From NCBI GenBank assembly GCA_025765615.1, contig JAIVFJ010000295.1, positions 1 to 64,000 of the forward strand: a stretch of 64,000 nucleotides of DNA. The letters run 5' to 3'. The DNA is from Zopfochytrium polystomum (Eukaryota; Chytridiomycota; Chytridiomycetes; Chytridiales; Chytridiaceae). The position numbers and the translations under genes are program-made. The notes under the pieces are model-generated. The model was not told the DNA's origin, ran no database searches, and worked only from the letters and a program-made list of their open reading frames with translations. Positions 21,093 through 31,876 of this stretch are shown in pieces. Positions within the stretch are counted from its first letter, which is position 1. Each line of letters opens with the position of its first letter.

Positions 21093-23603
21093 ATGTCCTA
21101 CTCTCCCGCGAGATCAGTGCCCCCCCCGCCGATCGGTGGTGCTGCTGCTGCACCACGCCGGCTGGCATCCAACGCCGCCGGTGCTGCCGGCATTGACGAC
21201 AGCGTCGACGTGTTGGTCGCTGCCACGGCCTTGTCCGTCACTCCGTCGGAAAGGCAGTTGGAACGCGCCCTGGCAAACCACCTCGTCGCCCCCCGCCTCG
21301 CCGCCGCCGAAACGGCCGCCGACGACTTTGGCGCTGCTGACGGCCGATCCGAGGTCAGCGTCACCGACTCGGAAAGCCAACACCATCAGCAGCAGCAGCA
21401 GGAGCTGCAGCAGCAACGATCTCTGACGCCCTCCCACTCGTTCGGATCGGTCTCCCATTCCCTCGTGGGCGGATCCATCACCCACGACATTTACCAGTAC
21501 CGCGAACGCCGCGAGGCCGCCCTCGCCTCGTCGCTGTCGTCCAATTCTTCGTACTTGGCCACCGCGACATCCGCTGCCGCCGCACCACCGTCACCGGCGG
21601 TGGGAAACGTCCTCGTTGCCGCCGCCCGAAGCAATAGCCCTCTGCGCCAAATGTCCCCGTCCTCCCCCGCCCGCCGGCTTCGCCGCAACTCGGAGCCCGA
21701 TATCAACTCGGCGCCGCACCGCCAGACCCCTGATCTTGTCCGTGCGTCCGATCTGATGGAGCCGGGCGTCTTTCGGCGGCACTTCGTCGCAAAGAGGGTC
21801 GCCGCCTCGGGAAGATCCACCCGCCACCTCGGGTTCACGAGAAATTTTGTTGACTTTTTGGCCCTTTACGGCGCGTACGGCGGCGACGTTGAGCCCGACG
21901 AGGAGGACAAGGACGACGACGACGACGATCTCGATGGCGACGTCGAAGAGGGCGTCGACGGTGTGGCTCAGGACGCGGAGGATGAGGAGGCGGTGGGCCG
22001 TGTCCAAGAGAACTGGCGAGCGAGGGACTCGGCCGCGGGCGGATACCACGCGGGCGTGGCGGATCGCGGCGAAGCGGGTGCGGCTTGTGCCATTTCGCCG
22101 CCCTTTGCGTCAGAAGCGACGCCGCTGCTTGGAGGCCCCGATGCCGCTGCCCCGACCACTACCGTCGCCGCCATGTCGGCTTCAGCCTTGTCGCACTCCC
22201 GGTCCCGTTCCGGCCCGAGCACGGCCGTCCCGTCGGTGCACGGCACCTCGGACAAGAAGGCGTTCTTCATGCTCGTCAAGGCGTTCATCGGCACAGGCGT
22301 GCTCTTCTTGCCAAAGGCTTTTGCCAACGGCGGGATCGTCTTTTCCACCGTGCTTATTATCCTGCTGGGATGGTTGACGCTTCACTGCATGCTGCTGCTC
22401 GTCGAAACGAGCCGCAAGCTCGGCGGCTCTTTTGGCGACATTGGTGAAAAGCTTTACGGTGCAGGCATGCGGAGAGTAGTCCTTGCCAGTATCGCCATCT
22501 CTCAGGTGAGGCCTAGATCATCGTTTCGCTTCAGTTTCGTTTCTTTTTGCAACCTGCCCAAAACGAACAAAAAATAAACACGAGAAAACTGACCTTCAAT
22601 CCTTTCTATGCCCTTCCAGGCTGGATTCTGCTGTGCCTACTACATCTTTGTGGCGCAAAATCTCCGCGACCTGCTGATGATCGTGTCCAACTGCCGCTGG
22701 ATCGTCCCGGACTGGTACTTCATTCTCCTGCAGCTCGCGCTGTACATTCCGCTGTCGTGGGTCCGGCGCATCAAGCACTTTCACATCACTTCGCTGGTGG
22801 CCGACCTGTTCATCCTCCTCGGTCTCGCGTACATCTTCTTTTACGACCTGTCGATCCTTGCGACGCGCGGCGTGTCGCACGACATTGTGTGGCTCAACTG
22901 GAACGGCTTCTCGCTCTGCCTCGGCACGGCCATGTTTGCGTTTGAGGGCATCTGCCTGATCCTCCCAATCGCCGAGTCCATGAAGCACCCGTCCCACTTT
23001 TCGCGGCTGATCACGCTCGTGATGCTGGTCGTCGGCGGCTGCTTCCTCGCGATCGGCGCGACGGGCTACCTGACGTTCGGCGACTCGGTCGCCACGGTCG
23101 TCTTTATGAACATGCCCAAGTCCTCACCGACGGTCCTCGCCCTGCAATTTCTCTACGCGCTCGCCATCCTCCTCTCGTTCCCGCTCTCGGTCTACCCGAC
23201 CGTGCGCATCACTGAGTCGGCCGTCTTCCCCCCAGCCCTCGACGTCGCCGGCGCCGGCAAACGCTCGCCGCTCGTCAAGTGGCAGAAGAACACCGTCCGC
23301 GCGTTCCTCGTCGCCGGCCTCGCCGCCGCCGCGTTCGCCGGCCGCCAGCACCTCGACAGGGTCGTCGCCCTCGTCGGCTGCCTCGCTTGCATTCCGCTCA
23401 GCTTTGTCTACCCCGCCGTGTTCCACTACCACGTCGCGCAGAGCCACTGGGTCAAGCAGAAGGACTTGCTGGTCGCCGCACTCGGAGTGCTTGCCGTCGT
23501 GTACACGACGTACCTCACCATCGTCGAGTGGATGCAGGGGTCCCCGGATCTGCCCGTCGATCGGTGCGCTGCCCGGGGCGATGGTGGTGGAAGCACGTGG
23601 TAG
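21093..23603 (+). CDS. AVT3: Vacuolar amino-acid transporter, AAAP family (Avt3/Avt4-like)
   Basis: Two exons, 21093-22505 and 22620-23603, join in phase 0 through a canonical intron, giving 798 residues. The first ~385 residues are a long cytosolic N-terminus, Ser/Pro/Ala-rich with a poly-Gln patch and an acidic block (DEEDKDDDDDD). From ~388 the transporter core begins with the family-typical KAFIGTGVLFLPKAFANGG and continues through about 11 membrane spans (e.g. GFCCAYYIFVAQNLRDLL, FEGICLILPIAESM, GATGYLTFGD, LSFPLSVYPTVRI). AAAP members with long N-termini and the GTGVLFLP motif include yeast Avt3/Avt4 and fission yeast avt3, which export neutral amino acids from the vacuole. The family is certain; the subtype is inferred from N-terminal length and motif. 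Codon use is strongly GC-rich, like the AAA gene before it. Confidence 0.9.
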
Positions 23604-24690
23604 GCGTGGTGGGCGTGTGTTTGTGTGGTGTGCGAAGCGCCGTTCCTCTCAGTGTTCCAAGCTTTTTTTTTTTTTTTTTTTGACTTCCTGCGGCAAATTG
23701 CCACGTTTATGTTCCCGTTTAGCCTCTATTCGTCCCTTTACCTTCTTCTCCTCCCCCTCCTTTTCCTTTTTTTTTTTTGGTTACCTTTTCCTATTTTCCT
23801 TTTCCTTCTTTTTCTTTACATGTTTTACTCCTTGGAGGCTTGGTTGGCTGGTTGCTTATCCTGTTCCCCTCTTACTTGAGACGACAGCGCGCTCGCGCGC
23901 TTTCTCTCATTCATTAATCGCTTGCCTCTTCCCAACCTTTACTGTTGTGTTGGATTGTTTGCCGGAGTGTATGGCAAAACCAAAATAAAAAAGGAAAAAA
24001 AAATTCAATACAAACAAAAGCAAAGGCGTTGCATCATTTTACAGCCCTATTGCATTGCTACCGGACAAGAGCGCTTGTTGTTTGAAAGCTGGATTGAGAC
24101 TGTTGGGAACAACTGGGTTTTGCCTTGGGGAAACAAGGAAATAAAAGTGGCGAGGATGACACCATCAGCCTTCAACAAACAATCTGTTTTCTATGCTCCA
24201 CTGCTGCCGGTTGCACCCTCAGAGGAGCAAACTATTCCTCCGTCAGGTTTGTTCCAAGTCTCGCCAACGTCCACCACTGAGCTCTTTGAGGCCATGACTA
24301 CTAGTCTTGGTAGCCGCCAGTCTCTCTGAAACATCATTTCTTCAGCATCCCAAAAACAACAAAAGAAAGGCATCGCATGTGACAAAAGGTCCTTTTCGCA
24401 TTCCAGCGAGGTAAAAAGCAATGATTCCAGGAGGAATTGCTGAATCATTCGCGAGACATCAGCTCAGTGTCGGAACAGTGAAGGTCGTGTTTCATGGAAC
24501 AAAGCAATTGTCAGAAAACACACTACTCTTTTACCAAAGCATACGCGCAGTGAGTGGATGGATATAGTGCAGGTGGATTTCAAATAGTTCCCAGCTAACA
24601 TGAACAATTTTTCAAATGGAGGCACTCAGTTTTTCTGCGCAATTATAGGCGATTACAACCGCCTTCTTTGTTGAGGGCGATCTAGGTGCC
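23604..24690. other. Intergenic, T-rich tracts; no gene recognised
   Basis: T-runs at 23665-23681 and 23768-23780 follow the transporter stop. A string resembling AATAAAAAAGG near 23984 may be its poly(A) signal. A 58-codon frame starting at about 24154 (MTPSAFNKQ) has no recognisable family and is probably chance. Confidence 0.4.
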
Positions 24691-24804
24691 CTGCACAGTG
24701 ATTGGGGATGAAGAAGTTCCCATTTATTGTAAGGATGTGCTTGGGAAGGTGCAACACGATCAAGGCATACCTGCACAGTGATTGGGGATGAAGAAGTTCC
24801 CATG
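24691..24804 (+). repeat. Exact 34-bp direct repeat, 80-bp period
   Basis: The sequence starting CCTGCACAGTGATTGGGG and ending AGTTCCCAT is present identically at 24691-24724 and 24771-24804. The 46 bp between are unrelated. It may be the footprint of a recent local duplication. Confidence 0.9.
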
Positions 24805-24961
24805 ATCACTGAGTGTAAACAAGAACTGATTATAAAGGACCTCGGAGAATAGGAAGAAAAAGAAGAAGTGAAGGAAATTGGCAAAAGAAGGGGCTTGTGC
24901 ATTATTTCTTCTCAACATTCTTGTGCTGTTAGAGGGACCACCAACTCCTGTTTGCCCATCA

Positions 24962-25522
24962 ATGAACCATCCACACTTGCATCATTCATCAGATTCAAGC
25001 AATTCCTGCCCAGAACTCTGTTGGTTGCCTGTGAGAGATGTGTTTGGCAACGAAATGACTTGTCAAGGGGGCTGGAACGATCCTGGATCCGCAATCTGTT
25101 CTTGTAATCCGCAGGGACCATACGTGAGCGGCTGCCAACATTGTTACGATTATATAAGGGCCACACAGGATGATGTCGAAGAATGCTCTGCTCACATCCG
25201 CCAGCCAGTGCTCTATCGAATGGGGAATCCACTTAATTCCTCCACAGTGCACGACACTCTTCAAAATAGTACACAAGCATCTGCAACATACACCCCAAAC
25301 GGCAACAGTGAATTGACACCACGGGAGCTGATTGATATTCGAAGTAGGCTTTTGAGTGGCAACAGCATTGGTCCAAGCAATTTTTGCAAAGCGCAAAACT
25401 TCTTGATTTGTAGTTCGAGTCAATGTGGACCGGAACTGGCTCAACTGGGACCTGACAGTTATCCAGGATGGATTTCAAAGGGCTTTTTTTTGAAGGGAAA
25501 GAAGGACAATCAACCTATTTGA
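24962..25522 (+). CDS. Unassigned Cys-rich reading frame, possibly secreted, 5' end uncertain
   Basis: The frame is open from 24878, but the first in-frame ATG is 24962. The open part before it (ACALFLLNILVLLEG) looks like a signal peptide core, so an upstream exon or a non-ATG start is possible. The body has ordered cysteines (CPELC, TCQGGW, AICSC, GCQHCYDY, EECS) in the first half and a low-Cys tail ending at 25522. Such spacing suggests a disulphide-stabilised extracellular domain, but I recognise no family. The flanks are not transposon-like, so it may be a genuine lineage-specific gene. Confidence 0.4.
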   Translation: MNHPHLHHSSDSSNSCPELCWLPVRDVFGNEMTCQGGWNDPGSAICSCNPQGPYVSGCQHCYDYIRATQDDVEECSAHIRQPVLYRMGNPLNSSTVHDTLQNSTQASATYTPNGNSELTPRELIDIRSRLLSGNSIGPSNFCKAQNFLICSSSQCGPELAQLGPDSYPGWISKGFFLKGKKDNQPI

Positions 25523-26549
25523 TTGATACTTTGGGCAGATCACGAAAACCTGGCGTTGTGTCCTGTTCACCACCTGCTTTTGTACATTCACTTATCTGGC
25601 TTGAACAGCGGTTTCCTTTTCCCATCTGTTGGGTTTTGGAATGTCCAGATGTGAGACTACACCGAGGTCTCAGTGATAAAGTCTAGGGATTTTATTTGCA
25701 AAAACAAGCATACCTGTCATAAAACTGCAAGGATAGGGACCCCTATTATTGCTCCCGGTTCTTTAGTTTCCAAGGCGTTATCAAAGTGTATTTGCGGCTA
25801 ACCCGTCTTTATTATTGGGCCTGCTTTTACTACTTTCGTCTTAACAGTTTCTGTTGCGCCAGGGTTTTCTCAACATATTTTCTTTTTCGGTGACTAACAG
25901 AGACTGCCCGACTGCCAAGGGATGGGGCGCCTGACAGGCTGTACCCCAAGCCCGCCTAATTTATTATTTATTTTTGGCACTTGTACATACAGGCATAGGG
26001 CTGGGGGGACTTAGAGAGAGCATTTGTGGTGGATGCTCCAAGTCAGGGGGTTGACTTGTCAATTTTCTCTCTCTCTGTTTTTTGGGCCATTTCTCTGTTT
26101 CCTTTTTCTTCAATCTGATTTCTGTCCATTGGCACCAATACAGAGTCCCTTCAAATCCATCTGGCTCACAAAGGTGAGGGTAGTGAGAGACGGTACACAC
26201 CTGGGTGTGTACATGGTCCCTTCGTGGGGCTCCTCTTAAGGGGCTGTGGGTGGGGAATGCAGCGGGCCCCACCAGCGACTGTGTGACATTGCCGGCTCTG
26301 TGTTGGAGTGCGGATCCCTGGCGCTTGCCCGCCGCGACGACGGTGGTGGTGGTGGTGGCGGCGACGGCGTCGTCGTCCCCAACCTTCCTGTCCCTGCGAG
26401 GGTGTTGGTGGCTGCGCCTGGTGCAGCCCCCGACACCTGAGAGTTCGATCTACAAGCGCCTGCCTCGGTCCTATTGCTGTGAGGGTGAGATGTGTGAGTA
26501 CAAGTGCGATGCGATAGAGCCCATTGGTCGAGTGATTGTGCCGATGCAG
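25523..26549. other. Intergenic, no gene supported
   Basis: Mixed-composition sequence with a (GTG)n patch at about 26337-26356. An open frame runs 26205-26774 into the direct repeat that follows, but its composition (Arg/Trp/Pro from GC-rich repeats) does not look like a conserved protein. Confidence 0.4.
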
Positions 26550-26985
26550 CCCGGCGGGGTGCGTGTACGATTGCAGGTGTTTCTGCGTGCGAGTTCCCTG
26601 CTGGCGACCTTCCGACCCCTACATAGTCGACTCCCTTCTCTCTCTCCCCCCCGTCGCTGGCGACGACGAGGGCTCCTGCAGCACTGTCTGCGACGAGGGG
26701 CGCTAGGTCGCGCCCTGTCCGTCCCGTCGCTATTAACCGCTCCTGTTGTATTTGAGATTAGGTTCCTGAGATAAAACCCCCCGTTTCCCTCTTCTCTCTC
26801 TTTATTCTGCGGTTGTGTTGTGCCCTCGGGAGTGCCCTTCCGTTTCCCCTCGCATCAGCCTGCGGCCAGGCGAGTAATCAGTGCCCTGGCACCGATCCTT
26901 CAGAGGGTTGTCCCTCTGAATGTTCATTCTTTGTGTTTGAGACCCCTGTTAGACAGATCAGTAGGGATACTTCGTGGACTAGGCA
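26550..26985 (+). repeat. Left copy of a ~430-bp direct repeat
   Basis: It aligns by eye with 32996-33395, from 'GCGGGGTGC' to 'GTAGGGATACTTC'. Shared blocks include GAGTTCCCTGCTGG, GGGCTCCTGCAGCAC, GCTAGGTCGCGCCCTGTC, an ATAAAA poly(A)-type site before CCCCCGTTTCCCTC, and a shared 'TCTGAATGTTCATTC' region. This copy has extra bases relative to the right copy. It could be an LTR or a duplicated gene 3' end; no matching target duplication is visible. Confidence 0.75.
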
Positions 26986-28966
26986 AGTAGTAGGGTTGAA
27001 ACATCCCCTAGACAACAGCCCAATAAAGTTAGTTTTAGCCTATTATTTGCTTTCCCTCACTCTAGGGCCCAGATCCCAGGGTCAAAGGAGTGAGCATAGT
27101 CTCACAGGGGGGGGCTTCCGGGTTTAAACTGCGCCTGTAAAGCGGTGGGCGCGTTTAAGCAACGAATTTTGAACGTATTTTTCACGACTGTGATGCTCGT
27201 GGACGAAAGTCGGCGACGATAAAGCCGGGTGGCACCTGACTTTCAACCCGCCGCCAGACGAGGTCTCGTTTTTGACGTTACAACTTAGTAACTCGACCCG
27301 AAAACTCAACATATCCACCACGTGGATAGCGCGTTTGAAAGCTCTGCCAATTCCGCGTATGGATCTGCAAAAGTTAGCAGCTTTTAATTAGTAAAAGAAA
27401 ATTAGAAAAAATCGCAAAGTTAATGCGCGACGGGCAGGGCTCGATGCCCCAACATCGCAACTCCGCGGAGTATCTAGCTAGAGACCTTCGTGATAGTGCG
27501 TTGGAAAGCCCTCGCCGAGCGCTGTTGAACGACATAGTTACGCTTTTGCTACATGCAATATCCACGGAGTTAGGTCCGGAAACTGACTTTTTGTAGAGAC
27601 CTTTGGCGGACCTGCCGTACCCCTACGCTTGTAGAGCTTGCTTTCGGCATCACGAATATATATTTTTCATTTGAAGTTAATATGTAGAATCATGTGTTAC
27701 AACTGGATTTCGATCTGCTACTTTGTGGGCGACCCCCACTAAGCTAACTTTCGCTAGGAAGTGTATCCCTCTCTGGCAATAGGATTAAAAGATACTCTGA
27801 GTGGTTCTTACACTCATGAGAAGCGAGGAGCTGCTGGTTAATTGTAGAAAACCCTGGTGTTCCTCGAAAATGCGTTCTTAATCGAATTCGTTTTCCGACC
27901 TCTCAATTACAAAGAATTTCCGAAACCTCGTGAATACTGGGTTGGAAAAGATTCTCTAAGCTGTTCTCTTACTATTCATGATCGAGAAGCTGCATGCTTG
28001 TTATGCAGAATGCACCAGATTTCGAAAAATGCAGTTTTCTTAATTAAGCTGTATGTTTCCAGTAAAATTCGCGGAAATACCCTAAACCTCGCGCTCCTCA
28101 GTGCTAAGAAGGTTAACAGTACCTTGCTCTTGCTATAGGAAAGGTTTTGGAGCGAGCTACGCTCGCCAACCATATGTAACAAGCAAATTTACACTCTGTG
28201 CTATATAAAGCCGAGTTGCAAGGACACCCAACCTAACCCTCGAGAATAACAAGCAAATTTAGCAATTCCCCCAGCAGAAAGAGTTGGAAGCAACTCTTCT
28301 CCCGTGTTTTACGTTCCTGAACTGGCCAGAAACGCGTAACCTGGGGCGTACCACCTCGCGGTACTCGACCCACTAAGTAAACCCATCTCTGACCCTCCAG
28401 TAACCACACGGAGGTCAGGGAACGCTCATTTTGAGCTAAAAAGTTGAAGAACTCTTAGTTCTACTCGACTACTTGGTCCCTGTGTACCAGGGTAATTTTT
28501 CTCCAAACAAAGTTAAGAAAAATAGGTTGTGCGCTTTGGTGCTAAAAATCTTTGTCCCTGTGTAACTCCGCCGTTGCAAGTGGTACGAAGATGAAACTTA
28601 GTAAATAGTTTTATCACAACAATATCAAGGCGTTCGCAAAACGGCGAGTCGCCTTATATCCCCTATCCCGAGATAGCGTTTTTCGCTTGGCACTCCGCGA
28701 GATTTTGGAAAATCAATGATTCTCCAGCATGAATCGCCAAGTTCTATCTGCCTATGAATGTTCATAATTTTCGGATTATTTTCCAGCTACTTGTTCTAGT
28801 AGCAACTGCCACCACCTTGTTACTCAGTGTGGCACATCCGCATTGACTTGCTTGAAAAATTACAACATAAATTTGTAAAAGAAGAAAAAAAAAAGAGAAA
28901 GAAAGAAAAGTTTTTCACGACAGACACCCTCCCGTCTGCACCCGTTCCCGACTCCCCACGATCAGG
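26986..28966. other. Non-coding region of the cassette with diverged tandem duplications
   Basis: No long frame is open. Two successive ~165-bp units (about 27786-27945 and 27946-28125) share an ordered set of blocks (AAAAGATxCTCT, GAGAAGC, TCGAAAAxTGCxxTTCTTAAT, xAAACCTCG) at moderate identity. A shorter echo (GATAGxGCGTTxGAAAGC) occurs at 27324 and 27492. A good TATA box (CTATATAAAG) lies at about 28200, and the first cassette gene starts at 28967. Confidence 0.55.
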
Positions 28967-31621
28967 ATGACGAAGAACAAAGGCAAACAGCCCGCTGCTG
29001 ATGCCTGGGGGCCCCAGGGGGGCAGATCCCCTGGTTAGTTTTCACTGGATCCCTCCCGCATCGACGCTTGCTTAATGCATACGCTTTAGGAACTGCTCTT
29101 TCCTATCGACTCCCTGAGACCAACGGCACCCCGTCAGGCTCTGTGATCGCAGCTGCTTCCCCGACTGCTCCCACCGCAGCTCCCCAACTTGATGAAATCC
29201 CACACAGGACTGGAGGGACTTGGTGTGTGTGGGGATGAAGAGAGAGAGAGAGAGAGAGCAGTGATGATGGAAAAGGGAAAGGAGTGAGAGGATGGAGAGA
29301 GGAGAGAGGAGTGAGTGGGCAGAGCTGGAAGAGAGAGCAAATGGAGGAAGAGAGATTGGCTTGTTTTGCACTGGATTCTGTAAAAGCAGCAAGGAGGGGG
29401 TTGGATTCCTTGTTTGATCTCTGTGCGAGGTTGCTGCTTTTATACTCCTGCAGGTTGGAGCCATCAGAAAACAGAGGGAGCAGTGGGCTGCACAGAGCAG
29501 GCCACAGAAATGAGATAAAACAGGCTGAGCACCAATCCCCAGCCTGGGCTAAGTACCCATTCAGGGCTGAGTACCACCCAGTGCTGGGCATCACTCAGGG
29601 CTGAATACCAGCCAGGGCTGAGTACCAGCCTGGGCTGTGCACCACCCAGGGCTAAGTACCAGCCAGGGCTGAGCACTTTGTCTGGGCTGAGTACCACCAG
29701 GAACCAATTTACAGCTTGTTTGAGAAACAGTTGCTTGTAAATTGGTTTGGTTGTTTCCAAATCAGGAAGCTTGTTTGGGAAACAAGCCGCTTTTTTCCTT
29801 GTTTTTAGAAATCCAATGATTGGTGCAATCTCTGGTGAGCTCAGTTTTTATCTCACTTTTAGAAATGCAGTGATTGGTGCAATCCCTGATTCCTAAATGC
29901 CTGTTGCATTGCTCAGATTGCACAGAACAGCAGGAAAGCTGGAATTCCGGATCAGGGAGTGGAATTCCGATGCAGAGAGCGGAATTCCAGATCAGGAAGC
30001 GGAATTCCGATGCAGAGAGTGGAATTCTGGAGCATTGGGCAGTGGTACACTGCTTCTGCATGCTTGCTGTGCTGTGTTACATGTGCAGAGTGCGTAGTTT
30101 GAGCATTTTTGTGCATGTTCTAATTGCATTGTTCCTACCGGTAGGATGAACAAAGCTAGAACAACAGCCGCCTTTGCCTATCTCTTTTAATTGAGAACAG
30201 ATTAGCCCTTCCGAGCGCCCCATTCAAGTATTGAATCTACTGAGCCCTTCAAACACCCCATCCAATGTGATTGGATGGAGTTCTCAAAGGGATCATCAGT
30301 AACGGGCGTAGTGTACCCCGTGGGTCGAATCTCAACACAACTGACTGCTGGAAACGCGTCACCCACCTCCGCTTTTGCGACAGCTGGGACCCTGACGCGT
30401 CAGTCGACCGCTCCTGAGGGGTGCAGCACTACAGTTGTGCCGACTATCCCTCCAGCCCGCGGACCCCGCACCCGAGGTGCTCCCCCCATTTTGTTTATGG
30501 GAGCGAACCTCGCTGTCGCGCCTGTTCGATTTTCGCGTGCCGAAGTTCGTCAACAGCTCCAACAACGAGGCGCTGTTGCAAACAACCGTGCTGTTAATCA
30601 GCAGTACTACAGCCTTCAGCAGCGTGCTGCCGAATACGCCCGTGTAGCAACGGAGATGAGAGTTTGTCGCGACCTGGAACGCAAGGAGCAACGCGAGCGT
30701 GCCCGACGCGCCTCTGCTCGTGCAGCTGCGCGCCGCGCTGGTGCCCGTAACGCAGCTGCCCGTCAAGTCGCAACTCCTGCCGCTCCCCCTGCTCCAGTCG
30801 TGCCTGTCGCAGCGGCTCCAACCTCTGTCGTCCCTGCTGCCGTCCCGACAGCAGTGAATGCCCCTGGCACCACTCCCATGGATGTTGACCACGATGCCAC
30901 TCCCGTCGCTGAGATTTCTCCCCATCGAGTCATTACTGGCGACCATGAACGCATCGTAGTACAAACGGCAACCGTACCACCCTGTCCTGGACTAGCCGCT
31001 ATCTACCGTCCAATTGCAGACGGATTTGTCCAGCTTAACACCAAGCTGCAGGGAATCGAGGAATTCAAAGCCCTTGCCCGATCTGCTCCTACTACAACAG
31101 AAGTGTTTGCGCGCACCTTTACTCCAGCCGCAACGCCAGCTTCATCAACACCTGCTGCTGTAACTCCTGTTCCATCTACGCCAGCCGAGCAGGACACAGT
31201 CATGGTTGGTACGCCTGCCAGCCTTCCTGACAGGCCTGTCAATACTCTTGCAGAAGTGGCCCAGCTTAATGACATGCAGTTGGCCCGTTTCTTCAACGAC
31301 ATGGGCACCCCAACCCCTGAGGAAATTGCTCTCTCCTCAGTATACTCCGTGCCTGGAATCAATGCGCTTATCAACGCGTTTAGCGACATCTTCGAAGGAT
31401 CCGCCAGCAGCCCTGTCACTCCAACTGCTCTTGCTGCCGCTGCCGCCGCTGCTGCTGCAGCTACAGTGTCGGTGCCTGTCCCTGTCAGTGCACTGCCTGC
31501 CAATACTACTGAGGATATTAGTAACACCGACAAGGATACGCTTGAGAGTGCTATCATTCTTGCTGAGCGTTTTGGAAGTAGGCCTGTTAGCCGCTCTTCT
31601 TCCCCGCATGCTGAACCCTGA
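28967..31621 (+). pseudogene. Cassette gene 1: gag-like Ala/Pro-rich protein, split by a solo LTR
   Basis: Exon 1 (28967-29033, MTKNKGKQPAADAWGPQGG) ends at GTTAGT. A 56-nt intron ends TTTAG at 29089, and exon 2 reads on to 29189, where a solo LTR interrupts it. The same frame resumes at 30343 and ends at 31621. Without the LTR and one target duplication the frame is continuous for 482 codons including the stop. The protein has an Ala/Thr/Pro-rich N-terminus, a strongly basic Arg/Ala helix with coiled-coil character (~EYARVATEMRVCRDLERKEQ), a second short folded region (LARFFNDMGTPTPEEIALSS) and a poly-Ala tail. It has no zinc knuckle and no recognised family. Gag-like is an inference from size, composition and setting. 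AATAAA follows at 31674. Confidence 0.6.
29190..30337 (-). mobile_element. Solo LTR, family 4 (1,148 bp), with perfect 5-bp target duplication
   Basis: Its sense strand is minus, with ends TGTTGAGATTCG...GGGATTTCATCA. It is flanked by CAACT at 29185-29189 and 30338-30342. It matches the LTR at 54871-55955, which adjoins copia pol. Internally it carries a ~19-bp minisatellite (GGGCTGAGTACCAGCC units, about 29520-29700) and alternating GGAATTCC-based units (29940-30030), both longer here than in the other copy. A GA run lies at 29235-29258. Confidence 0.95.
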
Positions 31622-31673
31622 GTTGTTTTCACGCGTTTTTCTGTTTTGTTGGCCTAGAAGCTGCACAAATAGA

Positions 31674-31679
31674 AATAAA
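31674..31679 (+). terminator. Canonical poly(A) signal of cassette gene 1
   Basis: AATAAA lies 53 bp after the stop codon of cassette gene 1, followed by a GT/T-rich stretch (CTTGTTTTTCTTGTTTC), the usual layout of a fungal 3' processing site. Confidence 0.6.
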
Positions 31680-31780
31680 ACTTGTTTTTCTTGTTTCAAC
31701 TAATCCTGGACCTATGCCCGTTTTTCGTTAACAAAGTTGAAAAACTTTGGTTGTGCTGCCAACCAGTGGCATCAAAAAAG

Positions 31781-31787
31781 TATAAAG
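31781..31787 (+). promoter_or_regulatory. TATA box before cassette gene 2
   Basis: TATAAAG follows an A-run and lies about 95 bp upstream of the ATG at 31877, with pyrimidine-rich sequence between. This suggests that gene 2 has its own promoter rather than being read through from gene 1. Confidence 0.5.
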
Positions 31788-31876
31788 GGACGGCCCTCCT
31801 GGGTCCCCCCTCCCCTTTTCCCCACTTGCCCATTCAACAAGGTGTATAGAAGTTCAAACTCCTAAGGAGCTACGCC

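Noticed and set aside
26205..26774. A 189-codon frame running into the left direct repeat
   Set aside because: The composition is driven by GTG and CGACGA repeats and the frame is not kept in the right copy of the repeat.
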